NCBI GenBank assembly: GCA_963573385.1
Contig: CAUYLG010061895.1
Span: forward strand, 248,001 to 312,000
DNA length: 64,000 nucleotides
Direction of reading: 5' to 3'
Source of the DNA: Cacajao melanocephalus
Lineage: Eukaryota > Chordata > Mammalia > Primates > Pitheciidae
The translations under genes were made by a program, and so were the position numbers. Each line of letters begins with the position of its first letter. The stretch's first letter is position 1. Below, one piece after another: positions 1 to 11,640 of this stretch. Under the pieces are notes generated by a model. That model made no database searches. It had not been told where the DNA came from and saw nothing but the letters and a program-made list of their open reading frames with translations.

Positions 1-254
1 TCATTTGAACACAGACATATACACAGGCAGAAGGCCATGTGAAGAGGCACAGGGAGAAGACCGCCAACAATATGCCACAAAAAGAGGCCAAAAATAATTC
101 TTCCTCACAGCCCTCAGAAAGAACCAACCCTGCCTATGTGCTGATATCAGACTTGCTAGTCTCCAGAACTGCAAAACAAAACAAAACAAAATTCTGTTGT
201 TTTAGCCACCCAGTTTGTAGAACTTTGTTACAGCAATCCAGCAAACCAATACAA
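1..254 (+). repeat. LTR-like repeat, copy 1 (5' cut by window)
   Basis: The 3' half of an old LTR-type repeat. Diagnostic text includes AGGCCATGTGAAGA, CTCCAGAACTG and the terminal TGTTGTTTTAGCCACCCAGTTTGT...TTTGTTACAGCA...AATACA. It probably belongs to an ERVL/MaLR-type group; I do not fix the subfamily. It is directly followed by a second copy in the same orientation. Confidence 0.6.
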
Positions 255-656
255 TGACCTTATTTGGAAATAGGTTTTTGTGAATAGAATGAAGATGAGG
301 TCACACTGGATTAGAATGGGTCCTAAGTCTAGGGGCCAGCATGCGTTTGAGAAGACCACATGAAGACACGGGAATGTGGGGAGACATACAGGAAAGAAAG
401 CCATGTGACAACAAAGCTGAAGATTGGAGTGATGCAACTACAAGCTGAGGAACAGCGAGGACTGTTAGCAACCTCCGGAAACTAGAAAAAAGGCAGGGAG
501 GTGCTCCTGCAGAGCCTCCAGAAAAAGCCAATCCTTCCCACTCCTTGATTTTAAATTTCTTGACTCCAGACTTGGAGATTGGAGAGGATAAATCTCTGCT
601 GTTTTAAACCACACAGTTTGTGGTAATTTGTTACAGCAGCCTAGGCAACTTATACA
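255..656 (+). repeat. LTR-like repeat, copy 2
   Basis: A second, longer copy of the same family. It opens with TGACCTTATTTGGAAATAGG, passes through a GATTGGAGTGATGCAACT segment and ends TGCTGTTTTAAACCACACAGTTTGTGGTAATTTGTTACAGCAGCC...TATACA. Its 3' end aligns with the end of copy 1, giving a tandem head-to-tail pair. The subfamily is not resolved. Confidence 0.65.
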
Positions 657-1604
657 AGAAGTGTTACATAAAGTACTCTGTCCAGTTATAAAAGGCTATA
701 TGAAGATTTATGATTAGAAATTATGCTTCCACAACTAGTCCAGAGTTTAAGGGGCTCAAATCCAGAATGATTCTGTGTAATTGTTAACTAGCAAATGTCT
801 CTACCGGTATGACTTTTGAATTCTCCCATGTCATAAACTATGTTAGCATGTACTGCCAGGGGAGGAAGAAGAAGAGTGTTCATAGGAGAAATATTAGAGA
901 CCAGAATGTTAGCTACAAAATGTGTAATGGTAAGTAATATAGAACTCAATTTAAAACAATTGCCTTCTAATTATTAAGCTCTTCAAATGCTATATATGTG
1001 AAAAGAATACATAAGGAAAGATATTACATATGGTAGAAGGATGGCAGTTTCTACCAAGAATTTATTTTGTAGCATAACTCTTTCTTCTGGTGATATAAAT
1101 CTTAAATGTTTTCAACTTCAACCACAGTTTCTATGAGGAAAAAAGTATTTATTCTTCAGAAAAATTGAATTGGACAACTATAATGGTCTTTTAATCATCT
1201 GCTTCAAGAGACTCTCTCTGCCTGTCAGTAAACAATGGAACAATTGATGTTGTTCTTTTAAAACTTTACAACCCTTTAGATCTACTTTATTTCAGAGTCC
1301 AACTTATACTGTTTAGCTTTTAGAAGACATAACCATAGTTATTAATTCAAATATGAAGTCAAATCTCTGTTTTAATGTAGTTTTACGTTCATCTTCAAAC
1401 TCTAAGTGAACTAAACGTTATAAACATTTCAGTGTGTGGTGATTTTTCTACTAGCAAATTGGCCACCAATTTCATCTTCTATTTGATTTTAAATCTCATA
1501 TAAACATGATACTTATTGTTGCCTTTGTGCTGTTTTGTTGTTTTGTTTAGTTCTCCCGTTCTAAAATAGACTCTTCAAAGGAAATAGTTGGCCAACAACA
1601 AATT
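657..1604. other. AT-rich intron sequence, nothing recognised
   Basis: No coding frame, RNA gene or clear repeat seen. This is intron sequence 3' of the NLGN1 exon. Confidence 0.4.
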
Positions 1605-1722
1605 TGAATCTTTGGGCAAGATAATTTAACTTCTTTGTTTCTCCATTTTTACATCTGGAAAGTGAGGGTAAGAACCTCAAAAGGCTGTTGCGATATCAAA
1701 TAAATTAATATGCCGTGACGTC
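1605..1722 (+). repeat. MIR fragment
   Basis: Contains the MIR-like core order: GGGCAAGATAATTTAACTTC, then TCTCCATTTTTACATCTG-GAAAGTGAGGGTAA, then an AAGGCTGTTG...AAATAAATTAA tail. It is diverged. Confidence 0.55.
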
Positions 1723-2479
1723 TAGCATCAGAAGATCTCACTGATGTTAATTCTATCTTCATTTCCCTTAATATTACACATCAAAAAATTAAAATTGAAA
1801 CAATCAGATAAGAACAGAGCCCCACTACACTTCTACCCATGCACTGATACTGATGTACTGTGCAGAGCAACATATTAATTTTTCTACCCATGTTCTTTTA
1901 ATTCAAAATCTCCAAATCTCATCTTTTTCACCTCCTGAAGGATACTGTTCCAGCATTTCTACCATCTTTTGCCTATATTTAAAATGTTTCCTTTCCTGCT
2001 GTATAACAATATTACTTTATTTCTTCTGTCTTAATCTACAGTAACAAAAACAACCACTATTTTCCTCACTCCTCATATTTTTCTGATCCTTTTTTTAAAA
2101 GCAAAACTCTTTAAAATAATTATTTATGCTAAGCCACTATAAATCTTCACCCATTCTTTCTTAGACACACTTCAGTGTGTAGACGCACTTAAGTGTGTAA
2201 AACCCACATCACTCCACAAAAGTTCATTTGGGAGAGTTGATCACTATGCCCACTTGGAGACATTTTCTTCTCTCAAATTCCAGGCCAACAAAAAAATCTT
2301 GGTTTACCAGCCATCTCACACATAATTCTTTCTCAGTTTCCATTGACCTCCTTCTCTTCTTCCAGACCTCATAATGTTGGAATGTTCTTATAAATTAAAC
2401 CTTGGTGTCTTGTTTCTTTTGTTATCTTCATTCACTTCCTTTTATTCTCTCTCAAGCTCATGACTTGAAATCTTTACCT
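1723..2479. other. AT- and pyrimidine-rich intron sequence
   Basis: Pyrimidine-rich sequence with no supported gene. It may be the more diverged 5' continuation of the L2 copy that follows. It includes a small near-repeat, CACTTCAGTGTGTAGACGCACTTAAGTGTGTA, at about 2168. Confidence 0.35.
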
Positions 2480-3395
2480 TCATATTAGAATGACTGCCAA
2501 ATTTATATCTCTACCTAGGTCTTTCTCTCTAACTTGATTCAAGATGTTGGTTCAAGAAACTGGCTTTTTGATGCCTATCCTTGAATATCTAAGGGTTACC
2601 TCAAATTAAACATGTCCGAAACTAAACTTGTTTTTGTACTCTGCTTCTCCCCAAATCCTTCTACATTCTTCCTTTCCATCTTAATTGATGGCAAATCTAT
2701 TCTTCCAGGTGTTCAGATTAAAAATCTAGAAATATTCTTTGACTTCTCTTTTTCCTTCATAGCCCACAGCAAATTGATCAAGGAATGTGATCTTCAAAAT
2801 TCATGAAGAATCTACCACTTCTATGGTTACTACCTGTTTGAGCCTGGACCATGCTCAAGTCTTAAATCATCTTACTCTCCCCATTTCTCCATGCTCTCCT
2901 ACAACCTACTCTCAATACATCCGCCAGAGTGACTTTTTAAAATTATCAAGTCAGATTATTCTGAATCTCATTGTTTCTCTCTCTTTTCCCCCTTTCCAGA
3001 TAAGCTATATTCCTAGGTGATCCTTTAAGATATTGATCTTTTAAGTATCTAGATAAAGATAAAGATATATCTTTACCTAGATAGTCCCCTTATCTCTTTC
3101 AGCTCTTTGCTCAAATGAGGTAATCCTCATTTTATTTTCAATTATTTTCACTCTCCACACCAGCACTCCTGGTCTTCCATACTCTGTTTCAATTTCTCAC
3201 CTTCTCATACCTTTTAAATTAAGTTTTTATTATATTCATCACTTACAAACTGTCTCGACACACTAGGTTGTAAGCTTCACAAGAGCAGGCAAGGTTTTTG
3301 TGTTCTTTTATTTACTCTGTACCTAGAGCAATAGTCAGCACAGAGTAAGCATTTAATAAATATTTGTCAAATGAATAAGTAAATAAGTGAGAAAT
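2480..3395 (+). repeat. L2 (LINE-2) 3' portion
   Basis: An old LINE-2 copy covering the end of ORF2 and the 3' end. Recognisable are ACATGTCCGAAACTAAACTTG, the CGCCAGAGTGACTTTTTAAAA segment, TTGTAAGCTTCACAAGAGCAGGCAAGG and the terminal GCACAGAGTAAGCATTTAATAAATATTTGTCAAATGAATAAG. It is interrupted by stops throughout. Confidence 0.8.
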
Positions 3396-4329
3396 GTATA
3401 AGCAAGAAGGAAGAGCATTCTGGAATAGAATCCCCTTTTAAAATCTTAAATACCTTGACAGTACTAGGAGTCATTGTCATACATTTTTAATTAGGAAGAA
3501 ATTAGTCCCTATGTTAAATGGACAACCAAACAAACCAAAAATTTGTGGAAAAGGCTCTTGAAATAATTCAATATTATCTCAGGTAAAGACTATGAACCAG
3601 AGCATGGAAAACACTTTTGAAAATCACAAACATATCTTAAAGGATCAATATCTTAAAGATGTTAATCTTCTGCACAATACAAATTGGGGTAAATAAGAAA
3701 GCAAGTTAGTGTCTCACAAGTGCAGAAATAAAAGTTAATTCTATATCCATCTTAGAAGAGCTATGCAAATAATAGTAAAAGTGCTGGAGAAATACAAGAC
3801 TATACAACTCTAGAGAATCCACGAACCAGACAATGTATTTGCAAATCTTCTCTGGGTCCCTTGTTACTCCTTCTCATGTTTACTGCCTAATATTTGACCA
3901 CTTTCTTGTTTGTTAGCAACTCTCTCAGGAGAGCAACCTAAAGAAACAGAGGGAAACTTAAGCAAGTTAAAGCAACTTCTTGATAGCAGCCAGGAAGACT
4001 ATGTGGGGATCCTAGTCTGGAAAGTAAGAAGCATGTGGTATTATTAGCTTGGTACAAAAGTAACTGAGGTTTAAAGTATTCACTTAAATAATAACTGAAT
4101 ATATTTTTGGAAATTGGCTGCTAATATTGGGTTGATTCAATTCAATTAAGGTGAGCATTAAGTCTATTTAAAATACGGTCAACAGATAGAATAAAAAACT
4201 TAGACATGTGAATGTGTAAAAGAAAGAAGGAAAAAAAGAGAGAAGAAGGATGGATAGATACCACCTTCTGCTATGGAAATCATCACAGAAGGTAATTTAA
4301 CATAATGGAAATCTATCTAATGTAAGTAA
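3396..4329. other. AT-rich intron sequence with a half MADE1
   Basis: No gene seen. The only recognised element is the short MADE1-like end at 4044-4073. Confidence 0.4.
4044..4073 (+). mobile_element. MADE1-like (mariner MITE) single terminal end
   Basis: TTAGCTTGGTACAAAAGTAA continuing CTGAGGTTT resembles the MADE1 terminal sequence (TTAGGTTGGTGCAAAAGTAA...) with about four mismatches. The partner inverted end is not visible, so it is a half element or a chance match. Confidence 0.5.
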
Positions 4330-4535
4330 GAATTAAGGCCAAACCTGCCTCTACCACTAACTAGCAGTCAGTGGTAAGGTTGGAATACCTAACTTTTCAG
4401 AATCTACCTTCTTACTTATAAAATAGAGATAAAAAATTAAAATTAAAAAACAGAGATAGTAATATACTTTTCTCATAATGTTGTTATGATGATTAAATAG
4501 ATAAATTATACAAAACACCTTATATATAAAAGCAG
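4330..4535 (+). repeat. MIR fragment
   Basis: Contains CTACCACTAACTAGCAG, then TTACTTATAAAATAGAGATAA, then CTCATAATGTTGTTATGATG-ATTAAATAGATAA, the normal order of the MIR 3' half. Confidence 0.7.
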
Positions 4536-4861
4536 GTGTTTGTCCTCCACAACCAAATTCCAGATTCTATCACATGTTATCTGCTTGTTTGTTCAAGTGT
4601 TGATAATCATCTCATGTTCAGCATTTATTCTTCTCTTCCATTTTGTAAGGATAAAACTCTGAAGAAATATCTAGAGGGTAATTACCATATGGCTAAAACT
4701 ATCATGGGAAATATTAAAAAACAGATTAAAAAGTACAACTGGGACTTGTTTTAAAACAAGAGGCAGCCTACTGATAAAAATGAGCTTTTTTCTTAAATTG
4801 GAGGAAAATATTGTAACTGCTCTATTTAAAAAGTATAGCACATCTCTTGGAGGAGGGATAA

Positions 4862-4916
4862 GATTTCCTTCCTTTATACATACCAAAGGATTTCCTTCCT
4901 TTTATACACACCAAAG
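4862..4916. repeat. Tandem duplication, 27/28-bp unit, two copies
   Basis: GATTTCCTTCCTTTATACAT-ACCAAAG (4862-4888) is followed at once by GATTTCCTTCCTTTTATACA-CACCAAAG (4889-4916). They differ by one inserted T and one substitution. Confidence 0.9.
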
Positions 4917-5177
4917 AAAATGCTTTGCTTTTTGTAAAGTTGTTTGATTATAAGTTCTATGGGAGGAGGGTTCTTTGTTTCATTTACTACTGACTCCCTT
5001 GAATAGTATGTGGCTTGTAATTGGCAATTAGGAAATAGTTTTGCATGAATACAGTATGCACAAATTATAGAGTACTTGGCTTAGGGATGGGGGTCCATCT
5101 GCCTCTGCAGGTGATCCATACACACATAAAAGAAATAAACAATAACAAGACAGGGTTTTAATGGCATCTAGTTAAAA

Positions 5178-5275
5178 GGCAAAGCAGCTATTCTCACAGT
5201 TCCTGAGCCATCATTTATAAACTCCTGGCAAAGCAACTATTCTCACTGTACCTAAACCTTCATTTATATACTCCT
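5178..5275. repeat. Tandem duplication, 49-bp unit, two copies
   Basis: Two abutting copies begin GGCAAAGCAGCTATTCTCAC and GGCAAAGCAACTATTCTCAC and each end in ACTCCT. A further partial ACTCCTGGCATTC follows. Each unit is 49 bases with a handful of differences. Confidence 0.9.
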
Positions 5276-5320
5276 ATACTCCTGGCATTCTACTGAAAAT
5301 CTCACAGTCCATATGCAGTA

Positions 5321-5366
5321 TATATTGTGTATATATAGATACACACACACACACACATACACACAG
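5321..5366. repeat. TA/AC microsatellite
   Basis: Alternating TA dinucleotides pass into about eight AC units and then interrupted CA. Confidence 0.85.
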
Positions 5367-7892
5367 ATATAAAGTGACTAATAATTTCCTGACTCCCAAA
5401 AATATAGTATCTTGAAATAACCAAAATAGCCCCTTCGTGGTAGAAAAGAAAAAAAAAACAGTTGAAAGTTTTGAAAAAGATTTCTACTATTCTACTTAAA
5501 AGCTAAACTCTAAACTTCAGTTTTTGTTTATTTTAAAAATGCTATTTACATATATAAATTACATTTAAAATTTTTGTTATTTAGACTTCGGGATAATGGA
5601 CAAACATCTAATAAATGAGCAGAATGTATTAATAAGCACAATAGATTTAAACTGCAAACCATACAGGGTCAAGTAGGCATCAATAGATGTCCTCATTCTA
5701 ATTATTAATTAGTTCAGAGTTTGTGAAGGTAATAGCATTGCCTACAAATCTCCTTGCCAACTCTTGTTAAAGCAAATGGAACCAACAATACAAGGAACAA
5801 TGAAAAAGAACTTTCTAAAAAATCTTTTATCCTCTGAAGTTGTATGAGAAGAAAGGTCACTTTCTCACTCACTAGCTTACCTTTTGGTGCTCTCATCTTT
5901 TTCTTCATCGCACATATTTTTATGTATTATGCTCTATTTATGCATTCTTCAATAGCATCTTTATTTATGACTTTGTGAATCAACATCTTTGTGATACGAG
6001 GCAAAAGTCACTTAGTTAATTACACATGCTTGATAAGCTGCATAGTAATAACTACTGCGGTATTGTACATTAGTTAAAGGTATGTAAATTACTGCAGTTA
6101 TTTTCATTTGCAGAAAAAAGAGACCTATTTTTTAGTTGTTTAAAACACCCTTGTTGCCTCCATATCTGTCTTCTTAAGTATACTGTGCTTTTAACCCAAA
6201 TTATAACATCAATAAAGAATGAAGTTTAAATCCCACTCTACCAGTATTACCCAAGAAATAAGAGCAAAGACAAAACAAACAAAAAAACCCCACGATTTAA
6301 TGCAAATACTTCTCAATTGCAGTTATGAATTTTGTTATTTATAAAGTGTCTTCCATATAAATGTAATCCCAGTAAAACAGAACAGTTTAGACAGTCCCTG
6401 TCCCACAAGGATGCTGTAAGGAAATCTGACTTGGTCCAGCCAGGAGATTAGAAGTGCATAGCAGGAGAGAATGTGCAGCATTACAATATTAATATGACAT
6501 CTGTATGAAGATTGGAAATTCTACAAAGTTATGAATAAGGTCAAAATAATGCTTAGATGATTTACTGCCATAGAAAATCACACTCTCCTATGAGTGATTT
6601 ACTGAATGTTATATAAAAATGGAGTGTGGACAAGCTACATTCAGATGCAAGCTTGCAGCTGTCAGTGTCTACATTTGCACAATCTGGCTAGAGGATGATT
6701 TGAAGGTTGATTTAATTGTAGCTTCTGAATCATGCACTTCTCTATGTTTTAAATTGTTTAACGTAAATATAAAAATGTTAAAGTAATTTTAAGACTGTAA
6801 ATATTTAGTATCAAATCTGCAAAATCTCATTCTCCTCTGGAAAAGTGACTAAAAATGAAAAGACAGAAAAAACACTATTACCTTAATGATAATTGCTCAA
6901 TAATTGTGTAAAATTTACCCTTATGATGAGAAAGTCCATGGAGTATTCAGAAGGAGTGCTAAGAATAAACAAAAAAAACCCCACTAGATTTGTGGTTGAA
7001 GTGATCAAATTTTAAGAGGAACACAAATATATATCTGTAGGAAAGAGTTCAGAGATCAAAGTTACCAGTTAGTAAGACAGCATTGCTTGGGTTCCTTGCA
7101 GGTATCATAATAGCCTTAGTATATATTCCACTACACACAAACTCTAAGCAGAGATTCAACTCTTGCCAATGCTACCAGCACCAGAACACAAGGCACAACC
7201 AATGAGCTTTGCCAATGTCGTCTACTCAGCTAGAGCTCTCCTTAACCACCTTTCTATTCCTTGACAGCCTTCATCAGATTCTAAATATCACCTAACCATT
7301 TACTTCCCAGCATCAGCAAATCACCCTTACGGAGAGTTCTTTGTTCTTCCTCTGCAAGTTTTGTCCCCCATTTTTAATTTCCACTTTTATACATACCTCC
7401 TTTTCTACATATTTTCTTGCCGGGCTTTCTGGCACATTCCTTGGATATTCTTTTTACTGAAAAATGAATAGAAGACTAGAAAATAACATGGCGCTCCATC
7501 ACAGACCGCCGAACATGCAACACTACTATCTAACTCAATACGCTCCTGCGTTTACTCAGTGCGAAAGATCCCCAATTCGTTGAGCCTGCACATGCAATGA
7601 GGAAATGTTGATGCATCTTCTCAGAAGTCATTTGGTAGGAAATGGAAATTAGAAACCCATTTCTACCTAAATATACGTGCTGTGGAGGAAAGAAAATGAG
7701 TAAGCACAGGAAAAAAAATAAGATACACTGACTGACACACATAAACAAAAAGAGCACCATGCACGCATGTAAAATATGTCTACATGCCAACAGGAAAAGC
7801 CATGCATACTACCAGTACACGTGAATTAATATTGTTAGAACTTAGAATAGAAAAAAATATATAAATATATCTCCCTGTTTTTCCTGCAATAA
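5367..7892. other. NLGN1: Intron immediately 3' of the NLGN1 exon
   Basis: AT-rich sequence running into the intron after splice site A. No Alu, LTR or coding exon recognised. The short open frames here lack domain signals. Confidence 0.45.
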
Positions 7893-7899
7893 ACTCACC
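7893..7899 (-). promoter_or_regulatory. NLGN1: NLGN1 splice donor at splice site A
   Basis: The minus strand reads ...GAGGATG|GTGAGTTT, a near-consensus donor. The split codon G|xx fits both known continuations: GAT (D) when splice insert A is skipped and GTA (V) when an A insert follows. Reading through gives about 39 intron-encoded codons to a stop at 7780, which look random. Confidence 0.9.
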
Positions 7900-8391
7900 A
7901 TCCTCAGTTGGGACGTATATATTTAAATACAGGCAGTCTTCACTCTGGTCTTGTACATATGATGAAACCACATCCAAGTTATTAGTAAACCACACAGGAA
8001 GCATGACTTCTGGCAATCTGCCGTCAATGATATTCTGGGGACACACAGGAGCAAACTGAGTGGCATTCCTGATATCTGACCAGGGAGAAGGTGGTTCTGG
8101 AGGCTGAAAACGACGTTCCCCTGTTGGCGGGGCTGCATATGGAACCCCAAGAAATTGAATAACAGGCCCCAAAATTTCATTATTGAGTTCCTTCTTAATC
8201 CCTCTTATTTTTCCAAAGTTGGTAGTCACCAGCGGGTCCACATCATCCAATTTTTGTGAGAGCACACGGCCAGCCTGAAGCAAACATCCCAACATACAGA
8301 GAGTCAATGGGGTACCCAATCCCCTGTGTACCAAGCATGCCATCACTGCTCTCCAAACATAATTTGGCCATGTGCATCTGGGCAGCGCCAT
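7899..8391 (-). CDS. NLGN1: Neuroligin-1, first coding exon (residues 1-164, partial)
   Basis: NLGN1 is a single-pass postsynaptic adhesion protein that binds presynaptic neurexins; its extracellular part is a catalytically dead cholinesterase-like domain. The translation starts [11 protein letters not shown] hydrophobic signal peptide runs to about residue 45 (mature start near QKLDD). The alpha/beta-hydrolase fold begins with the NFGKIRG and [10 protein letters not shown] motifs, followed by the NAT glycosylation sequon at Asn109, Cys117 and Cys153 (a known disulfide pair) and EDCLYLN, the type-B carboxylesterase signature. The start is secure: an in-frame TAA lies four codons upstream, and the ATG has A at -3 and G at +4. 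The exon ends after PTED plus one base at a G|GTGAGT donor, so the intron is phase 1, at the known splice-site-A position. The remaining roughly 680 residues lie outside the window. Residues Thr27 and Arg42 differ from the human protein as I remember it. Confidence 0.96.
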
Positions 8392-8711
8392 GGTCCCACA
8401 TTAGTTGTCTAGTTGACTGGTTACAGTGAGGCAAATGTATTTATATCCGCTTGCGAAAGACTGTATAATGGTAGAATATACCTCCGATTTCTTAAAGGGG
8501 AGCTTGTTGAGAAAAGCTCTGAAAGATCTTCATACAGCAGGTATCTCCCATTGATTTCACATGTATTGGAGCAGCATCTTCAATCATCACTATTTATCAA
8601 ACCATATCCTATTGAACATTCTGTTTTCCATATTAGCAGTGTGGCAAGAGTGGGAATTGACTGTAGATTTCTCTCTTATAAATCAAATCCAGTTAGCTGC
8701 AGGTCTATATC
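8392..8711 (-). other. NLGN1: NLGN1 5' untranslated part of the first coding exon
   Basis: Upstream of the NLGN1 ATG the minus strand reads back 320 bases to a good acceptor: a pyrimidine-rich run ending TTTTTTCTAG immediately before base 8711. This would make an 813-base exon holding both leader and first coding block. The leader has several short upstream ATGs, including one 10 bases before the real start. A weaker alternative acceptor is the CTGCAG about 12 bases further into the exon. The boundary is predicted from splice signals only. Confidence 0.72.
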
Positions 8712-8713
8712 CT

Positions 8714-10838
8714 AGAAAAAATGAAAATAAATCGTAAGTTGGAGCAAGCTAACATAGACGGTGTGATAACTAGATGTTTTACAATCTACAGAAATACATT
8801 AATAATGACTAGCATCAGCTAAGTTAAATATTACCGTATGAAAATCATAGTTTGAAGTAAGATGACAAGTAAACTAACTGATTTTAAGATTACTGAGAAA
8901 CTTGTCTGCTGACTTTATACACATTTAAGTGGAAGCAGGCCTTGTCAAAATACACAGTTTCAGAAACATGTCAAAGTAAAGTATTTAAAAATACTGAATG
9001 TTAGGTGTGAAATTTATTCTTTATTAATAGTCTTCAATCACTTCAAGTAATAGAAGATTAATCTATTTCAATTTTAAAACCCAATAGCAGAAAATCTTTT
9101 AAGAAACTGACAGTAAACTAGCAGAATAGATACAAACTCTGTAAGATGATTGTACGCAATGAAAAACAGACAAAAAGGTGGTTCTCAATCCTATGATTAT
9201 CAAAAAAGGAAGACAACATCAGGACAGGAAAACTAATATGAGTTCAGCTATGATTATTCGATGAAACTACCTCATTTCCTTGCTGTATCTCAAAAGTTTT
9301 CATAAAATTTTGCTTACATGTTTCCTATTTGAGATTATGATTCAAGAATTTAAAAGAGAAAATGGCATTAGATACAATTTGGAAAAGAGATAGAAGTTGA
9401 CATCTTTTTTCGCAGATAAGCGATTTTACCATCTTGCTATATATTTTAGATATCAATAAATTTGGATGCAAAAATTAATTTGTGAGTCAAAGTCAATATA
9501 TTTTAAATTACAATTTTGTTCTCATTGTCTGTTAGATATCAGAGGAAGATTACAAAAAGAGAGTGTGGTGACTTAAAAAAACAATCATACCTAATCATGG
9601 CACCTTACATATTAACACTAATCACCTATCTATCACTGTTTACACAGTTCAACTTAAAATGCATGAGAATAAAATGTAACATTCAGAGGAATGCAATCCA
9701 CAGAGTAATCTGACGTTAACTGTCAATAACATACAGCTCAAAAAAATGTGTCTTTTCTTGTTCAAGCAACCTTTTAAAGTGCTTACTTTGAAAATAAAGT
9801 GTTGATTTGTATTAGAGATGGTTCTATCCTGTATATTATGAGAAGATTCTTAAAGAAGTGCCGCTCTGGCAGTGAGACTGCCCTGACTTTGTGTTATTTA
9901 AAAAGAGACTGTAAAAACTATATAGGGCAGCAGGAGATTTGGTTCTGGCCTAGTGTGCCTTTAGCTCTGAACAATCCATCACGGAAGGCTATAAGGAGAT
10001 AAATGTCTTTCTTTGAAAATACTTTAGTCTGTGTTAATTCATATACCTTTGCTGTGAAAGCACATTAACATACAAAAGACAGGCTTAGACCAATCCAACT
10101 CCTGTTCCAGAACTCTAGCACTTATCAAAGATTCAGCTACACAAACCTATTTCTGTAAAGAGTGAATTATGCTTATTCTTGTGAAGCGTCATAGTAGGCC
10201 ACAGCATGAATGAGTCTTTGCAAGTTCCCTTTGGTACTAAAAATGCACTATTTTGACACCTGACATAGAGAACCTGTGATGAGGTCTTAAAAGTCTCCAT
10301 CATCGTTTTTATTCAACTTAATTTTCAAGTACTCTACAGCAATTTCCAAAAGTCTTTCTTTGCACAACTGAAATCAAATACTTGTTTGGTTATTAACAAA
10401 ACAACACTCCTTTTTTTGTACTTAGAAATCCCTAACTGTGTTAAGGATAAAGAATCTCCTGTTTCCCACTTATGTGCTACTTTAACACAAACTGCAGAGG
10501 ATTGGGAATTCTTCATGCCATGATAACTTTTCAAATTTGAAAGATGTTTAGCTCCTGAGGTTACGAAAGTATCCCATTTTACATGTTGTATGTATGGAGA
10601 ACTACAGTATTGATATCCAAAATTTTCAGAAGTTGCTACTATAATAATAGCAGTCATCCAATCAAATGTAAAAACATGGCTTATTTAAAGTATTAAAATT
10701 AAAAAATATATTTATGCCTAAACAGTCTCAAATTTATTGACAGTCTTTCCCCCTATTTATTGATGCTTCCTTCATATATACCAAATCCTCAGTTTTCATG
10801 CATTTATGTCTCATTTACAACAATCCTTTGGAATGGAT
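8714..10838. other. NLGN1: Intron 5' of the NLGN1 coding exon
   Basis: AT-rich sequence without recognised repeats or exons. The absence of Alu or L1 over 2 kb next to an exon is unremarkable but could include conserved noncoding sequence. Confidence 0.4.
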
Positions 10839-11000
10839 TTGATAGTTATCCCTTTTTTACTCATGAGGAACAGAGACTTGAAGACGTTAATTTTACCTTG
10901 GCCAGCATCTCTTAGCTAATTAGTAGCAGATCCAAGAGCCCATTGCTATCTGATTTAAAGGTCATTCTTATGATCATTGCATATGACATTGTCTCTCATT
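10839..11000 (-). repeat. MIR fragment (antisense)
   Basis: Reads as reverse-complement MIR: ACTCATGAGGAACAGAGACT, then TTGGCCAGCATCTCTTAGCT and AATTAGTAGCAGATCCAAGA. Strongly diverged. Confidence 0.55.
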
Positions 11001-11289
11001 TCACAATGATCACTTTTTAAAAAATTGATCCTAAAATTGAATTGTAAAAATATGTTATGTTTCTTCAGAAGATAAAGTCTTGGTAAATATTCTGACAATT
11101 TCATAGGATAGAGAAATAAAAATAATCTACCCTATTCTTACTGGATTTATTATCTTATTTTGCTATGTATATACAAAATAAAATAATAAATAATGTATAT
11201 ATATACATATTTTATCAATTTTACTCTATATTCAATATGGTGATAGGTTTTTCTTACATTCTTACACAAGATCATGTTAAACAATGATT

Positions 11290-11640
11290 TATATAATAAT
11301 CTGGTTATTTGTTAGTAACCAAGAAACCCAAACTTATAACAACCTAAATGTCCATCAATAGATATTGATAAATTATGATATATTCGCAAATTCAGATTCT
11401 ATATATTAATGAAAATAAAGGAGCTAAAACCAAAATATCAACATGTATAAATCTTAAAAGTTTTGGCAAAACAAATCACAGAAAATTAGGTACAGTAAAT
11501 ACTATTTAAATAAGCTTAAAGTATTTAAAGAATATTATGTATTATTCTTAAATGTGTAAATACATAATAACAGGATAGCTGTCATCTTTGAGTAAAAAGA
11601 AAAGAGAATAAGTCTCAGTCTAGCAACCATTCAATTAATT
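11290..11640 (+). repeat. Old L1 (L1M) ORF2/3' fragment
   Basis: AACAACCTAAATGTCCATCA, then a TTGATAAATTATGATATATTC-like segment and TGAAAATAAAGGAGCTAAAA match the end region of ancient L1 ORF2. Confidence 0.65.

Noticed and set aside
7780..7898. Continuation of the NLGN1 frame past the exon to a 203-residue protein
   Set aside because: A strong GTGAGT donor sits exactly at the known exon end, and the next 39 codons are low-complexity and unlike NLGN1. Intron read-through is not supported.
8435..8711. 100-codon plus-strand frame opposite the NLGN1 leader
   Set aside because: It is antisense to the predicted 5' leader, has no domain or good start context, and is best read as chance.
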